Assembly (NCBI GenBank): GCA_035048495.1
Contig: CM068553.1
Coordinates: 18,539,190 to 18,603,189, forward strand
From: Euptelea pleiosperma
Lineage: Eukaryota; Streptophyta; Magnoliopsida; Ranunculales; Eupteleaceae
Length of the DNA stretch: 64,000 nt
Direction of reading: 5' to 3'
In this document: one piece after another, positions 21,718 to 34,026 of the stretch
Layout: each line of letters opens with the position of its first letter
Numbering within the stretch: position 1 is the stretch's first letter
Made by a program: the position numbers and the translations under genes
Notes under the pieces: model-generated
What the model saw: only the letters and a program-made list of their open reading frames with translations
The model's database searches: none
Told to the model about the DNA's origin: nothing

Positions 21718-22035
21718 AACCATAGTTAGCAATTCGGCATACAGCAAAAGTACAGCACGGAAACAATTCGAGTATAATTCGGGGGTGTCATTCAAAAAAA
21801 TCAGCAAAGAATAAAATAAATTTAAAAGTAAATAAAAAAAACACTTTTTTTTGGCATTTTATCGCATTTAAATCATTTTTCAATAGTTTGGAATAATTCT
21901 GTATAGTACGGGATAATATGGATCCTCATAAAATACGTGAATTTTATGCCAAATTCTTGAAATTTTTGGCTGTATAATATGTTTTTCTAAATATTCACGT
22001 ACAATATGCTAATTATGCATGGACATACTATGGTT
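21718..22035. mobile_element. MITE-like element with AACCATAGT termini
   Basis: Termini AACCATAGT and ACTATGGTT are perfect 9-bp inverted repeats over about 318 bp. The interior is AT-rich and non-coding. Target duplication not visible. Confidence 0.45.
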
Positions 22036-24980
22036 ACACCTTACAAATCCCATTAGCTGGAATTTTCAGCAAATGAAATTCTTTGGAGATCTGAATTTTT
22101 CAATTCTATTTGTTCTTTATTCCTAAAATCTTGGAAGTTATTTAAAATTTACAATACAAAAATTTATGTACTAAATTTTCAAAAAAAGAAAACTTCAACC
22201 CTTTTGTTCCTGAAATTGTAAATATTATAATCTGATGAAAATTCTACTCGTATCTTTGCCATATTTGTTGGGGAAAATAAAATTTAACTAATTACGAGAT
22301 ATATGATATCTCTTATAGATTAAAGTTTATTAATTTCTGAAAATCTCACCAGAGATCATGAGATTTTTTTTATAATATTAGAGATTTTCTGACAAAAGTT
22401 GATAGGGTATCTTAGATGATACCAATCAGTGTCCTGTCATGGGTCTACTTTTACTTCCTGCAGAGGCTTGTTGTAGTATCTACTTCACATCTTCATATGT
22501 GCATATATTTAAGGATCCTTTGTTTGGAAATGTAAGTATACGGTATTAGCAAATGAGGGTAATGGCCAGTGACCTATTGGGATTAGGTTTAGTTTTATTG
22601 TATGTTCTTATATCTTATTTAGAATTGCCATTTATTGAATTACCATATTTAAAGAATTTTGTGTACAACTCAAAGAGCAATCCTAACATATCAATACTTA
22701 TAATTGTTCAATGTTTCTTGATTCCTGGACTGAAGACACGTGCAAGGATAGGTTTTTCTCATTGGGATGTGGCTATCCTCGAAAACTAATAGCTAACTGA
22801 TGGTTCAAGGATTGTTTTTTGAGGAATTCATCATCAATTAGGATGTGGCTATTCTTGAATCTTGATATTTCATAGATGGTTCAGGAGTTGTCTTTTGTAT
22901 AGTTTTGTGTTGTTTTTGAGTTCTCAATGTATGGAGACCTTGAGTAAAGTAGGGTTTCCATTCCCTTTCTTGTATATACTCAATCTTTACTAATCAATAA
23001 AAATGGACAGGTTTTCCATATATTGAGATCATTCGCCGTTGCTCTATCACTTCGCTTCTTGAAGAACAGTCATAAATCTTTTTCTCACAAATTTTGTGAG
23101 GAAATTCTCAGGAAATTTTAAATTTGGCTGTTTTTTCTCCAAGTTTTATTAGAAAAATCTCAAAAGTTTAAAGAAAAATATTTTTTTTGTCAAAACTGGA
23201 AAAAATAAATGTTTTTTATTCATTAAGTTATGAACATCAAAAATCATGGAAACCTCGCAATATTTTCACAAGAATAATCTTAAAAGCTGGAAAATTCAAT
23301 TTTTTGTGACAACTATTTTTGAAGAATTAAAATTGCTGTCATTATCATGAGACATCTCAAATATTGGAGATACACATGACCAGGCATAAGCCATAAAAGC
23401 AACCATGCTCCTTAGGAACCTCATTCTTAGAACATATATGTGCGTCATTAAATTTCTTCATGGCTTGGTCTTGCTTAATATTTCAAAAGTCCTGATAGAC
23501 CAACTTTTGTGTCACTATTTTTGGTGGCATTTCTATTTTTGTTTAGCACATATCTTACTCATAAGATCTGCTTGAACTTTCCAAGAAGTTTTTTTTCTTT
23601 GAAAACCTAACATAGTTTTGATGTACTCACATTAAGATATTGAGCCAAAACCTAATATTTTCTTTTTTCATATAGGCTATAGCACTTTTTAAGATATATT
23701 TTACAGTGTATACATTCTCCTTTTCTTTTTTGCCAATCTTTAGAGAGATTGTTGGGGTATGCACTTGATGAGATAGCCCTCCATTTGCATTGTCCAACCG
23801 ATTAACACAGCCTTATCACAACTGTTTGCAGTCGGCTGGCTACACGAATCCTGTTCCCCCATTCCACTCTATCTAAAGGTCATATTGTATGTTAAAGCGT
23901 ATGTCTGTTTTCTTAGTTCCTCCGTCTGCTCATCCTTTTAGAGCCTTCAACTTGCATCCTCACTGATGCAGTTAGTGGTCTTCAGTAGACATGCCCAAAT
24001 CAATCAATTATCTCCTGTTGGGCTAGTCCTAGATTCCCTCCATTTACATTGTTCTTTCAATTAATCTGATATCTTTGCTTGCTTAGCAAAATGAAAAGAG
24101 AAAATTATGAGCTAATACAATTCTTTTCGCAAACATAAGCATATGAAATAATGAACTTCAACTCTTCAACCAATCGTTATTTCATCAAGTAATCCTCAAA
24201 AGCATATGAAATAATCCCATAAATGACAAAATATAAAATCATGAGAGAAGTGTGACTCCCAATTCTCATTTTTGCCCCTTTTGAACAATCTTATCCTTGG
24301 GCAATTCATAAAACAGTTTCTCTGTTGCATGAGCAGAGTTTTGGAGATTCATTCTTTATCCAATATATATTGCCAGTTTCAACAATGTGAAATCATCTCA
24401 CTTGTAATTTCTTAGAAAAGAAAAATCTAAGCCAAATTCTTCTCAAATAACTAGCGTTGAATTTCTTAGTTGAGTCTTTGGAGAGTCATCTCTAAGTGGC
24501 ACTTAGGAACAATATCTCAACTTCATTTTGCAAGGGAGGAACTCCTACGAGGTGTTACTTGTTCATATCAAAGTTGAATGTTTGATACGATAGGTCTCTG
24601 GAATTTGACTAGCGTCCTGTGGGCAAGAACCCATCAGATGAATGTTATCTTGGAGCACACCCTAGGCCAGCCAGTTCTAGATCATGTTGTAGCTATAATC
24701 AGATTTGAGTTTGGGCAGTCCAGCCAGAGTAATGGTGTCCGCAAGTACTGGATGCTCATACACAAATGGTTCCACATTAAGAATCTGAAGTTCAAGTGCA
24801 AAAATTTGGCCCCTCTGAAGTGAAAGGAAATGATAAATGACGTAGAACGAAACAATACGAAGGCAAGAGAACTTAAAACAATCAAACTATATTACTTAAT
24901 AGGGTTGATTACAATCGCACTAATTGAATACAGCAGCACACCATACATGTTAACTGTCACACCTTATCATTAGGGAACCA
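22036..24980. other. AT-rich intergenic stretch
   Basis: Open frames such as 22553-22789 and 24578-24823 have no recognisable motif and no supporting signals. I see no RNA gene or repeat structure. Confidence 0.4.
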
Positions 24981-24997
24981 ATTCCTGAGCTGAAAAG

Positions 24998-25097
24998 GTC
25001 TTCTCGACCTTCTAGGCCGCTCTTGTATTCTCCTTCTTGGCTCTTTTGCCTCTCTTAATATACTCCACTTATCAAAAAAATTCCTGAGCTCAAAAAA
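24998..25097 (+). mobile_element. 5'-truncated LINE insertion with exact 17-bp target duplication
   Basis: Flanked by identical copies of ATTCCTGAGCTGAAAAG at 24981-24997 and 25098-25114. The insert starts GTCTTCTCGACCTTCTAGG, runs through CTTTTGCCTCTCTTAATATA and ends in an A run, closely matching the 3' end of the LINE at 50687-50775. A third, imperfect copy of the target (ATTCCTGAGCTC) lies at 25080-25091. Confidence 0.85.
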
Positions 25098-25479
25098 ATT
25101 CCTGAGCTGAAAAGAATTGCTCCTCTTGACAATAAAAAAAAAAGCCTTAAAAACTCAAATCGTATTCCATTCCATTTTGTAAGAAGAGAGAGGATGGGTA
25201 TTTATAGTTGGGTGTTGTGGTGGCCCTTTTCTTTTTTCCTTGGTTCTGTTTTTTTGTGACTACTCGGTAAAAAAAGGTTCTCCCAAGACTATATGGTGTC
25301 AAAATTCAAGGTTTGAAAAAAAAGTTAATTAAAAGTACCGGACATACCCCATTATTGGAGTAGTGATCACATGGTCCAAGGTCCATGGCCGTGCATGGTG
25401 GTGTCATTTTGTCATTGGCCAAATGTACCTCAAGCTGCGTGCTAAATAGTAATGCTAAAAATATACGGTTAAAAGCAAA

Positions 25480-25625
25480 CCATGAAAAAGACTCTAATCC
25501 AATGGATAGAAATTGCTAATCACGATGAATTTCCGTATGTAGGTCCACCTAGAGATGAACCAAACATCTATACGGTCAGCGATCTCTAAGAGTGTGCCAC
25601 ATGTAAGAGTGCATCGCACGTGGCG
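25480..25625. repeat. MITE family A fragment
   Basis: Carries the family order 'gatagaaattgctaatcacg', 'aggtccacctagag', 'atctatacggtcagcg', 'tctctaagagtgtgccacat'. Only the right half remains. Confidence 0.6.
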
Positions 25626-28121
25626 TCCCCCTAGTATATGTAATATATATACATATGAAGTGTGTGATGTGCTTGCTCCTTGGTTGTGCCATAATATGGT
25701 GCAGTATATTGTTTTCGTAGCTACATCAGGAATAATTTTCTATAACATTAGATTTGATCTTGACACATTACGCCATGATTCAATTTGGATGGCCTCTCCA
25801 GCACACAAAGACATGCATGCAACCTAAGAAGTCAAAAAGAAAAAAAAAATGCCATATTTTGGGCATTGTGGCTAATGAATTTTAGGTCAAGAAGGAAAAA
25901 TATACAGAACTTGCAAGAATTTTAGATCAAAGCCACTCTCGACAGAAGCCCGTCTCTTGTGGGGGAAAGTAATAAATAATCCATGCTTGAGAAATCTATG
26001 GTGATTTGGAACGGAATGTAGGATGCATGGGTATAACCTACTTTAACACTCAAGCTACTTGATTCTGTCAAATTCTATCTATTATATGCTGATATGTAGA
26101 ATGTTCATCAAGCTGTGCTGCCTCACAAAATGAATTTGCTCAGGAAATAATTTCAGATTATACACTCATCCAAAGCTAAAAGCCTAAATCAGATTGACAT
26201 ATGGAGAGCGATGGGATAATACTCTTAGATATACTTGTAACATGACGTGGTGTGCATCAATAGCTCCTTTGTTAAGAGATGTCCTAGCGCAGAAATCACA
26301 TCTGTCAGATGATTCCTCTTACAATCAATTGCTTTCATCATCCATTTAGAAAGTTGGTCAGGATCATCAAATTGGGTTTGCTTTTTGGGCCAGAAGATCT
26401 CTTAGGGGAGGCCCCATTAGTTGGTGCCTCTCTGATACTCAGCCGTAGTACAAGTACAGTACTACAGTAGTGTCAGTTAATTTCCCATTCAATGCAGATA
26501 GAGAACACTTTGATCGGCAAGTGGTTCAGATCTAGAATGAATGAACGAAACCAGAACTTCATATATACTGAATTTTAGTTTCAATTTTCTTGAACATTAA
26601 GCCGTCATGTGTAATTTAATAGTAAGTATATGGTAACAGAGTTGCTCCTTTTCCCAGATGGAATTGATGGTACGTGATTCATTTTGCGTCGTCCACTTGC
26701 TGTTTCTGAAGGTGGGTCTACATCACGTATGTTTCAATTTGTAAATGGACTATGAACTATGTTCTTAATGTCACATCCATGGTCATTCATTGTAAAAGCT
26801 TCCTGAAACATATTTATATATGCCCTGATGAAACCGTAGGTGGTATTTTAGGTTAAATTCCATCTTTCTGTTTAAATCATACCTGCAGTCATCTTGGAAG
26901 GAGATGCAACACCATCATCTGTTTTTTTTTTCTTGAGATGTAGATGGAGAGTTTTTTATTCATTTTATGTTGGTTTCTGATACAATTTTGGTTTTGTTTT
27001 GGAATTAGAGCTCGGTCTATCAGTTCCAAGGTGAAAAGTGTGAGCAGACCATCACCATGACACCATTTATCTTCTCGCCGGGATGAATGCCGAAGGTTTT
27101 TGTAATTCTCTCCCACAAACATTTCTCAGTTCATAAAAGCTGCTTTTTATTGTATAAAGCAGTAAAACTGGAAACTGGAAACTGGATTTGATTCCTTCAG
27201 CCCAAGATTCATTAAATTTTTTTTTATGAGAAAGAAGAATTAAGAGTTGGTCTTGTTTACTTTTGTCTAGTAATTGGCAAACACTCTTTTATTAGTAGTC
27301 TTTACCTTTTCTTCCTCAAATTCATTCTTACTTTCCCTGTTTACTGCTTAAGCATCTCCATTTCTTATCACTCACTTTTTCTTTTCTTGCAAAACCCTAA
27401 TGTCACCATGGTACAAAAAGGAATGATTTGTGTGGTTAAGATGGTTTTGAATTTCAGGAAAGAGCAAACAGAGTTCCATCTTACATTGCTTTCCATGTGC
27501 TGGATGGACCCCATGTTCTTAATTCTTCTGACATACATGTGGCACATCACAAACATGGGTCGAGACCCCGACGTTATGTAGGTCCTCGGCTTGTCGAAAA
27601 AATCAAGCTGATTAGACAGTACATGGTACACATGTTGAATGTTGTACTGGATTGATATGACTAATATGCCGGGTTACCTCTTTAATTTACGGTTTGTTTC
27701 CTTTTCCAGTTCTTTTAATTCCTAAGTTAACCATAGAACCTGCAACTTCATGGTTATAATTATCTAGATTGATATGACGAGTAAGTCCCTCGACCTCGTC
27801 GCCTGATGGAAAACATGTGCAATGCACTATTTATATTTTGTGGTTCGTATCCGACTTGACAAGCGGGATGACATTGCCACATTTACATCCACGTCGTAGA
27901 TGGTTGCGGCACGCCCACCGTCTGATTATTGCATATGGTTGACATGAAGGGGAGCACTTACCTATAGGATTAAGAAGTTAAATATTAGATTAAAGTCGCA
28001 TTAGTGAACTTGATTAAAGAAATGCAAAGGTCCCCCCTCACCATCTCTGCTCTCCCTTTGTTTTATCAAATCTCTCAAATTACGAGGGAGAGGGGGAGAC
28101 ATCCACGTGAGAACCCAACTC
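25626..28121. other. Intergenic stretch
   Basis: No supported gene. Open frames here (for example 26889-27122 minus, 27368-27631 minus) look like chance. AT-rich, with homopolymer tracts. Confidence 0.4.
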
Positions 28122-28684
28122 CAGCGTTCTGAGAGATGCTTCTGTCACAATGAAAAATATAGGCCACGTGGCACACTATTAGTGGATGCTGACCGTATGG
28201 ATGTTTGGTCAGTCCATCGATGGACCTATAACCAAAATCCAGCCTGATTAATGAAATTACAACCTTTGGAGCTTTGCACCCAAATAACGCTCAATAATGC
28301 TCGAATTCTTACCGTTAAAATAAACCCATGAAAATAACTTCAATCGAATCACAGGCCACGTGGCACACTCTTAGTGGATGCTGACCGTATGGATGTTTGG
28401 CCAGTCCCTCAGTGGACATCTAAACCAAAAATCAGTTTGATTAGTGATTTCTAAGCGATTTGATTGAAGTTATTTTCATGGGTTAATTTTAACGGTAGGA
28501 ATTCGAGCATTATTGAGCGTTATTTGGGTGTAACGATCCAAAGGTTGTAAATCACTAATCAGGCTGATTTTTGGTTTAGAGGTCCACCGAGGGACTGGCC
28601 AAACATCCATACGGTCATCATCCACTGAGATTGTGCCACGTGTCCTGTGTTTTCATTGTGACAGAAGCATCTCTCAGAACGCTG
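28122..28684. mobile_element. MITE family A with perfect 35-bp inverted termini and a nested module
   Basis: 28122-28156 and 28650-28684 are exact reverse complements over 35 bp (outer part CAGCGTTCTGAGAGATGC). Inside are three copies of the CACGTGGCACAC-type module at about 28163, 28361 and 28635, so a left half is followed by another full copy. Homology continues a few bases beyond on the right (AGTTTTACTCC). Confidence 0.85.
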
Positions 28685-29739
28685 TGATAGAAGTTTTACT
28701 CCGTATTTGACACAAACAGTACTTAAGAGCAAGGGTGTTCAACCAATGCATGCATGACATGTGGTGAGATGCCAGTGGATACACGAGCGTCGTAAATGAT
28801 GTGAGCCGCCCCCGTGCTTGCTCCTGACGCAACCATGTGCCTAAGACCGCATCACCCGCGAGGCCATTTTGGTGGTGTAGGGTCAGCAGGAACAATTAAG
28901 TGATAGACACGTGTTCACCATCTATTGACTGTTTGCAGATAACGAAGGTGAGTCACGTGCTGCGCGTCGCTTGTCACGATATTGGTGGGAAATGAAAAAG
29001 AGAGGAGAAAAACTGTGGGGATATGGCAACCGACAGGCCGTTGGTTTCACCTTTCAACGCTCTTCACGGTTAAGGCCCTGAGCCTTGGTCTCGTTTTTGT
29101 TAACTAACTAACAGAATTTACAGTTTTACAGTTGTAAATGATACTCACGTGGCAAAATGACATCTGATCTGAACCGTCTAATGTTAGGCACCTTAGCCAC
29201 ATCAAAATTCTCAGATTATAAAGTGATCTGAATCGTCCAACTGTTAAGGCTTTGACCGTTTGATGGGCACCCGGAACTACCAATTTCTGAAATTTTTTGA
29301 CCGTTTGATGGGCAAGAGTCAGATCAACGGTTAGGAGGTGACTCCAAACGGTCAGGATTAGCAAACACATGGGTACATGTAATTATATATTTTATTTGAA
29401 TTTGGTGCCCTCATAATAACCTCACATATAAAATAGACTTTTAGTTTGATTTTATTACAATTTTTTAATCTCTCTTGTTTAATAAGCACATGACCATGCA
29501 CGTGCCATGTTGTTGCTTCGGGATCACAATCACACCCCCCCCCCCCCCCCCCCCCCCCTGCCAAGCTCACGTGCTTCGAGGCTTCTTTACCCGAAGCTTT
29601 GGTAATTTTCACTCACTTTCATGTCCAAATTTCAACATTCAAATGACCAAAATACCCATCACCTCGTTTGTATCTAAATTTTTATTATTTTTCTAATCAC
29701 CGAGAAAAAAATCGAATAACAAATGCACCCAAGTCAGAG
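28685..29739. other. Intergenic with short repeats and a 24-C run
   Basis: 29250-29345 repeats GACCGTTTGATGGGCA twice. A run of 24 cytosines occupies 29535-29558. No gene supported. Confidence 0.5.
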
Positions 29740-30111
29740 TAAAGCTTCGCTGACCGCCCACAATATGAGCCACGTTGCACGTTTTTTAGAGGACAATGAC
29801 CGTATAGATGTTTGGCCAATCCCTAGGTGGACCTACAATCCAAAATTCAGCCTGATTAGTGATTTCAAACCTTTGAATCGTTGTACCCCATATAATAATC
29901 CTTAATGCGCAATTCCCACGGTTAAAAATCAACCCATGAAAATGACTCCAATCCAACGCTTAGAAATAACTAATCAGGCTAATTTTAGGTCTGTATATCC
30001 ATCTAGGGACGGGCCATACGCTCATAAATGTCTATTAATATGCCACGTGGCTCATATAATGGGCGGTCAGTAACTTTGCTGACCGGCAGCGGTCAACAAA
30101 AGCTTTACTAG
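29740..30111. mobile_element. MITE family A, complete copy
   Basis: Termini AGTAAAGCTT and AAGCTTTACT, then GCTGACCGCCCA and GGGCGGTCAG in inverted orientation, then GAGCCACGTTGCAC and CCACGTGGCTC. Interior order matches 16055-16452. No coding capacity. Confidence 0.8.
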
Positions 30112-30841
30112 TCATTTCATTATGGAATCGAATTTCTTAGTACGGCCTTTAATCCGTACCATTCAGCTGACGTGGATATGTCCAGCTGGCAAAATTTTAA
30201 GTCAACATCGTGCGTACACGTCGGATCTCTCAAAAATGTATACCGCACGGACGGTACTTACGGTCCTCACCATCTCTCCAGTGTCCAGAGTCCAGACTAC
30301 GTGCCGTCGTAGTCTCGTTTAAACCGACATGCTTAAAATGGCGCCAGCTGGATCCAGTTGTCTGGACCTCTCGGTTTGCGTCAGGACGTAACGGAACGGG
30401 CGTTTCTCCTTCTCACTCTTCTGCCGTTACGGATAGAGTCGACTCGGTTCGAGAACCCGGGTGTGGTCCCCACATGCTACAACAGCAACACGTGTCACTC
30501 ATTTAAACGGAAAACTAAACAAAAGAAAGAAACTACCAGTAAGTACAGTAGAAAAGAAGACGAGACTCGCATGCATAAGCACCCAAATGACTTTTCCTCT
30601 TTTCCCAGTTCCACCAACTCAATTTTTTTAATTTACAAAAATACCCTTCATTCACTCTAGCTAAAATTACTAAATTACCCTCAGTAATCTTTGTACACCC
30701 AGTAGCCCCACTAACTCTCAGTTATTCGTTGAGGGCATTAATAGACGGTCGACTAATTGAACGGCATGATCAAGGAATCAGTGGGACCCATCTGACCCAT
30801 TTGGGTTTGGGAGGTGAGGAGGGGGGAATCTATGACACCGA
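30112..30841. other. Intergenic sequence upstream of the GATA gene
   Basis: More GC-rich than its surroundings, but overlapping open frames (30122-30660) carry no recognisable motif. Confidence 0.35.
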
Positions 30842-31125
30842 CTTTGATGCAGAAGTCCCTCAGTTTGCCACGTAGTAGACTCTTTGGGGCCCACTGCCTC
30901 CATGAATGTCTGGAAAAAACTCACAGGCCTGTCCATAAAGCCCATGATGAAAAAGTGCTCAAATCCTATGACTAGAAATCACCAATCACGCTGATTTTTG
31001 GTGTGTAGGTCTATCATAATGTGGGCCAGACATTCAATTGGCAAGTGGGCCCGAACGAATCTATTACGAGTTGCATTTTGAGGGACTTCTGCAGCAAAAT
31101 TTTGATACAGAAGGCTGCATCAAAG
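30842..31125. mobile_element. MITE family B, complete copy
   Basis: Left CTTTGATGCAGAAGTCCCTC and right GAGGGACTTCTGCAG with CTGCATCAAAG form inverted ends. The middle shares 'cccatgatgaaaaagtgctc' with the relic at 1341-1580. Confidence 0.65.
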
Positions 31126-31549
31126 AACAGCCCGGATGGGGGTGTTGGTGCCTTAGTGGTGATTGGTGAATGGCTAAGTTTCTATCTCTACTTTTTAGAG
31201 AGAGAGAGAGAGAGAGAGGTAGAATAAGTATATTTCTCGTGAAGAGAACCTTACCACACCTCTGTTATTATTTATTTTACCCTATTAAATTAAATTAAAT
31301 ATTAAATAAATAAAAGTTTAAAAAAAGAAAAATAAATGGGAGCTTTCTCTCTCTCTCACTGCATGGGCACTCCCTGCACGTTCTCTTGCCTCTTGAAATG
31401 AATGTATGAAGCATTGAAGCCCCTCCTCAACCTCTCTCTCTCGCTCGCTCCCTCGCTCGGTTTACTTCGAAGACTCTAGTCAGCTGAGCCCCAGACAGAA
31501 TCGAAGAAACCCTAGACAAGAGAGAGAGCGGGAGATCTTTTCTCCCTAA
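31126..31549 (+). promoter_or_regulatory. GATA-gene promoter and CT-rich leader
   Basis: A GA repeat at 31197-31218 and CT-rich blocks around 31345-31360 and 31432-31445 precede the start codon; the latter probably lie in the 5' leader. GA/CT tracts are bound by plant BBR/BPC factors. A telo-box-like AAACCCTAG lies at 31507-31515. No clear TATA box. Confidence 0.4.
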
Positions 31550-32467
31550 ATGTCGCCAGAGATGGAGATGTACGGACTTCCTGCCTCTGATTTCTTCCAC
31601 ATCGACGACCTCCTCGACTTCTCAAACGACGACTTCTTCTCCTCCACTACCACCACCAACGATTCCCACCTCCCCGCACAGGAAAATCCATCCGGAATCC
31701 GCCCTTCCACCACCGCCACCGACATTACTAACCAAAACCGGACACCTGATTTCCCCGACGATCTCTGCGTTCCTGTATGTAGATATCACAGCAAAACTAA
31801 CTTTTACTCTTTCATTTTTTGTTCCTTTTTCTTGATTTTGTTTTTTAATTTCGTTTTTATGATTCTATAGAGCGACGATGTAGCAGAGCTGGAATGGCTG
31901 TCGAAGTTCGTGGACGACTCGTTCTCTGACTTCCCGATCAACGATCTTGCCGGAAATACAAACTTCCGGCATGATGCGTCAGTTCCTGGCCGAGCTAGGA
32001 CTAAACGCTCTAGAGCAGCGACGACGCATAACAGCTGGACTTTCTTGCCAGAATCTGACATTTTGGCTACTGGTAAGTCTAAGCAAACTAGTTCAAATAA
32101 CAATAAGAAGAAGGAGAGTTCTTCTTCTTCGGCATCTTCAGGTGTTGCCGCCGGAGATCAGTTCTCCTCGTTGTCGCCTTCATCAGGAGGACGTAAATGC
32201 ACACACTGCGAATCAGAGAAAACGCCGCAGTGGCGCACAGGACCAATGGGACCTAAGACGCTATGCAACGCGTGTGGCGTACGATACAAATCAGGTCGAC
32301 TTGTTCCGGAGTACCGTCCGGCGGCGAGTCCAACGTTCGTGTTAACTCAGCACTCCAACTCTCATCGGAAAGTAATGGAACTCCGGCGACAGAAAGAAAC
32401 TGTCCGGCAAGATAACAACCGCCACGAGTTCTACCACCACCCTCATCAAGACTTCAAGGTTTGCTGA
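31550..32467 (+). CDS. GATA transcription factor, GATA2/GATA4-like (subfamily A)
   Basis: Two exons, 31550-31774 and 31871-32467 (CCT|gtatgt ... tatag|AGC), give 273 residues. The N-terminus carries the subfamily signature [12 protein letters not shown], and exon 2 opens with [18 protein letters not shown], both typical of GATA2/4/9-like proteins. A basic RTKRSR patch (118-123) is a likely nuclear signal. The single zinc finger is type IV, C-X2-C-X18-C-X2-C (C185, C188, C207, C210), with [19 protein letters not shown] and the basic tail [15 protein letters not shown]. The C-terminal [15 protein letters not shown] is conserved as well. Such factors bind WGATAR in promoters and act in light and hormone signalling. 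Reading frame, splice sites and stop are intact; length is normal. Confidence 0.95.
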
Positions 32468-32639
32468 TGTCAAATCTGTATACCTGTCGAAATCTCACTG
32501 TTCATCAGATCCTCGTCAGCATCAGCTAAGATGCTTCACTAGGGTTTTTCTCTCTTTCTTTCTTTTTTTCACAAATTTGTGAATTTTCCTTTTTCTAGAT
32601 AGACGGTTTTCAATTCAAGAGTTATTGTAGAAATCTAAA

Positions 32640-32786
32640 TTTTTTTTTTTTTTTTTTTAAACTTGAGAGAGAGAGAGAGACAGAGAGGTGTGATGTTTGT
32701 GTGATAAGGGTAACGTTACACGTGATACGCTGCAGATGAGGTCGAGCGAGATGGAATACATACTCTCTCTCTCTCTCTCTCTCTCA
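32640..32786 (+). repeat. T run plus complementary GA and CT microsatellites in the 3' region
   Basis: A T run at 32641-32659, a GA tract at 32664-32680 and a CT tract at about 32764-32787 follow the stop codon by 170-320 bp. GA and CT tracts in the same transcript could pair into a stem with a loop of about 85 nt. Confidence 0.6.
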
Positions 32787-32787
32787 G

Positions 32788-33359
32788 CTGAGGAGCAAAT
32801 ATAGGAGTACTGTAAGAGGTGGTCTTTCAGATGAGACAGAGGAACAAATAAAGAACATTTAAGGGATTGGTGTGGTTTTGATCTTTTGGAGGGCAGAGAT
32901 TAATAGATGCCCAATGGCTAATAAGTGTGAGTAAATAACCTCCTTCCCCATTTTGTACTCTGAATTTTGTACGTTCATCACGAGATCATATGGTTGGTGA
33001 TTCTGGGACCCACCTCCTTTTGTCATTTTTCCAAATATGGGTACGGAGGTTGTGGGCCCATTTGGAGGTCTGTTTCTGTTTTCTGAATATCTTTTTCAGA
33101 CTGATCTGATCTGTTCATGATCATCAATCGTGAGTAGGAGGGCCAATCAAACCTTTGATAGGTACTTGCCTTGAATAGAAAACCCAAACAGTGGAATGAT
33201 GTTATAGTACAAGGACTATTATGGTATAATAGTCTCCATCATAAACATGGTGTAGATGCTTCTGACCCGTCAATTTACTTTTGACTATTGGTGAAGTTAT
33301 GATCGTGGTTATATACTGATCAGAGGGTTATGATCATCCAATTGGGAAAAAAAAGATGC
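32788..33359. other. Intergenic sequence
   Basis: Downstream of the GATA gene; no gene or structure supported. Confidence 0.35.
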
Positions 33360-34026
33360 GAAAAATCTCGATGCAGCCGATCTGTGGCCTTACGTAAAGC
33401 TTTTCTCTGGGCCCACTGACCACATGGACGTTTTGCCCACCCCTTGCCCTTTGTGGATATACACACCAAAGTCAGCTTGATTGATGACTTTTAGCGGTAG
33501 GATTAAGTACCCAAAGAAATGCTTGAATCCAACAGCTAGAATCGCTACTTGAAAATTGCTAAAATCTAATGGCTAAAGATAACGAATCAAGCTGATTTAT
33601 TGTGTGTATATCCATCAAGGACAAGGGATGAGCTAAAGAGTCCGAGTTTTAAGTCCCCCCCCCCCCCCCCCAAAAAAAAATTCTACAAGGTAGGGCTCAT
33701 CGACCTTATAGATGTTTGGTCCACCTCTTGATGGATCTACAAATCAAAAATCAGTTTAATTGGTAATTTCTAACCGTTGGATTTGAACATTTTAATATCA
33801 TAATTTCTGGCCGTTGCATTTATAACGGTTAGAAATCGTCGAACAGGCTGATTTTTGTTATGTAGGTCCGCTAAGAGGTTGAGCAAACATCCATAAGGTC
33901 AGTGGGCCCTAAAAGGTATTCCACGTGGCTTTTTGTGGGAGGGGGCGGGACAGCAAATATTTTCTCGGCTAAATATCCATGCGGTCAGTGGGCCAGGGCC
34001 AATGATCAAATGCATCGAGATTTTTC
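33360..34026. mobile_element. MITE with perfect 16-bp inverted termini, split by a second MITE
   Basis: GAAAAATCTCGATGCA (33360-33375) and its exact reverse complement TGCATCGAGATTTTTC (34011-34026) mark the outer element. Inside, 33655-33945 is a second element of family C, opening with 17 C and 9 A and sharing sequence with 640-925. Confidence 0.65.

Noticed and set aside
22553..24823. Small open frames in the AT-rich stretch
   Set aside because: No start or splice context, no motif, similar length to chance frames elsewhere.
30122..30660. Overlapping plus-strand ORFs upstream of the GATA gene
   Set aside because: Mutually overlapping frames without a domain; likely GC-rich intergenic sequence.
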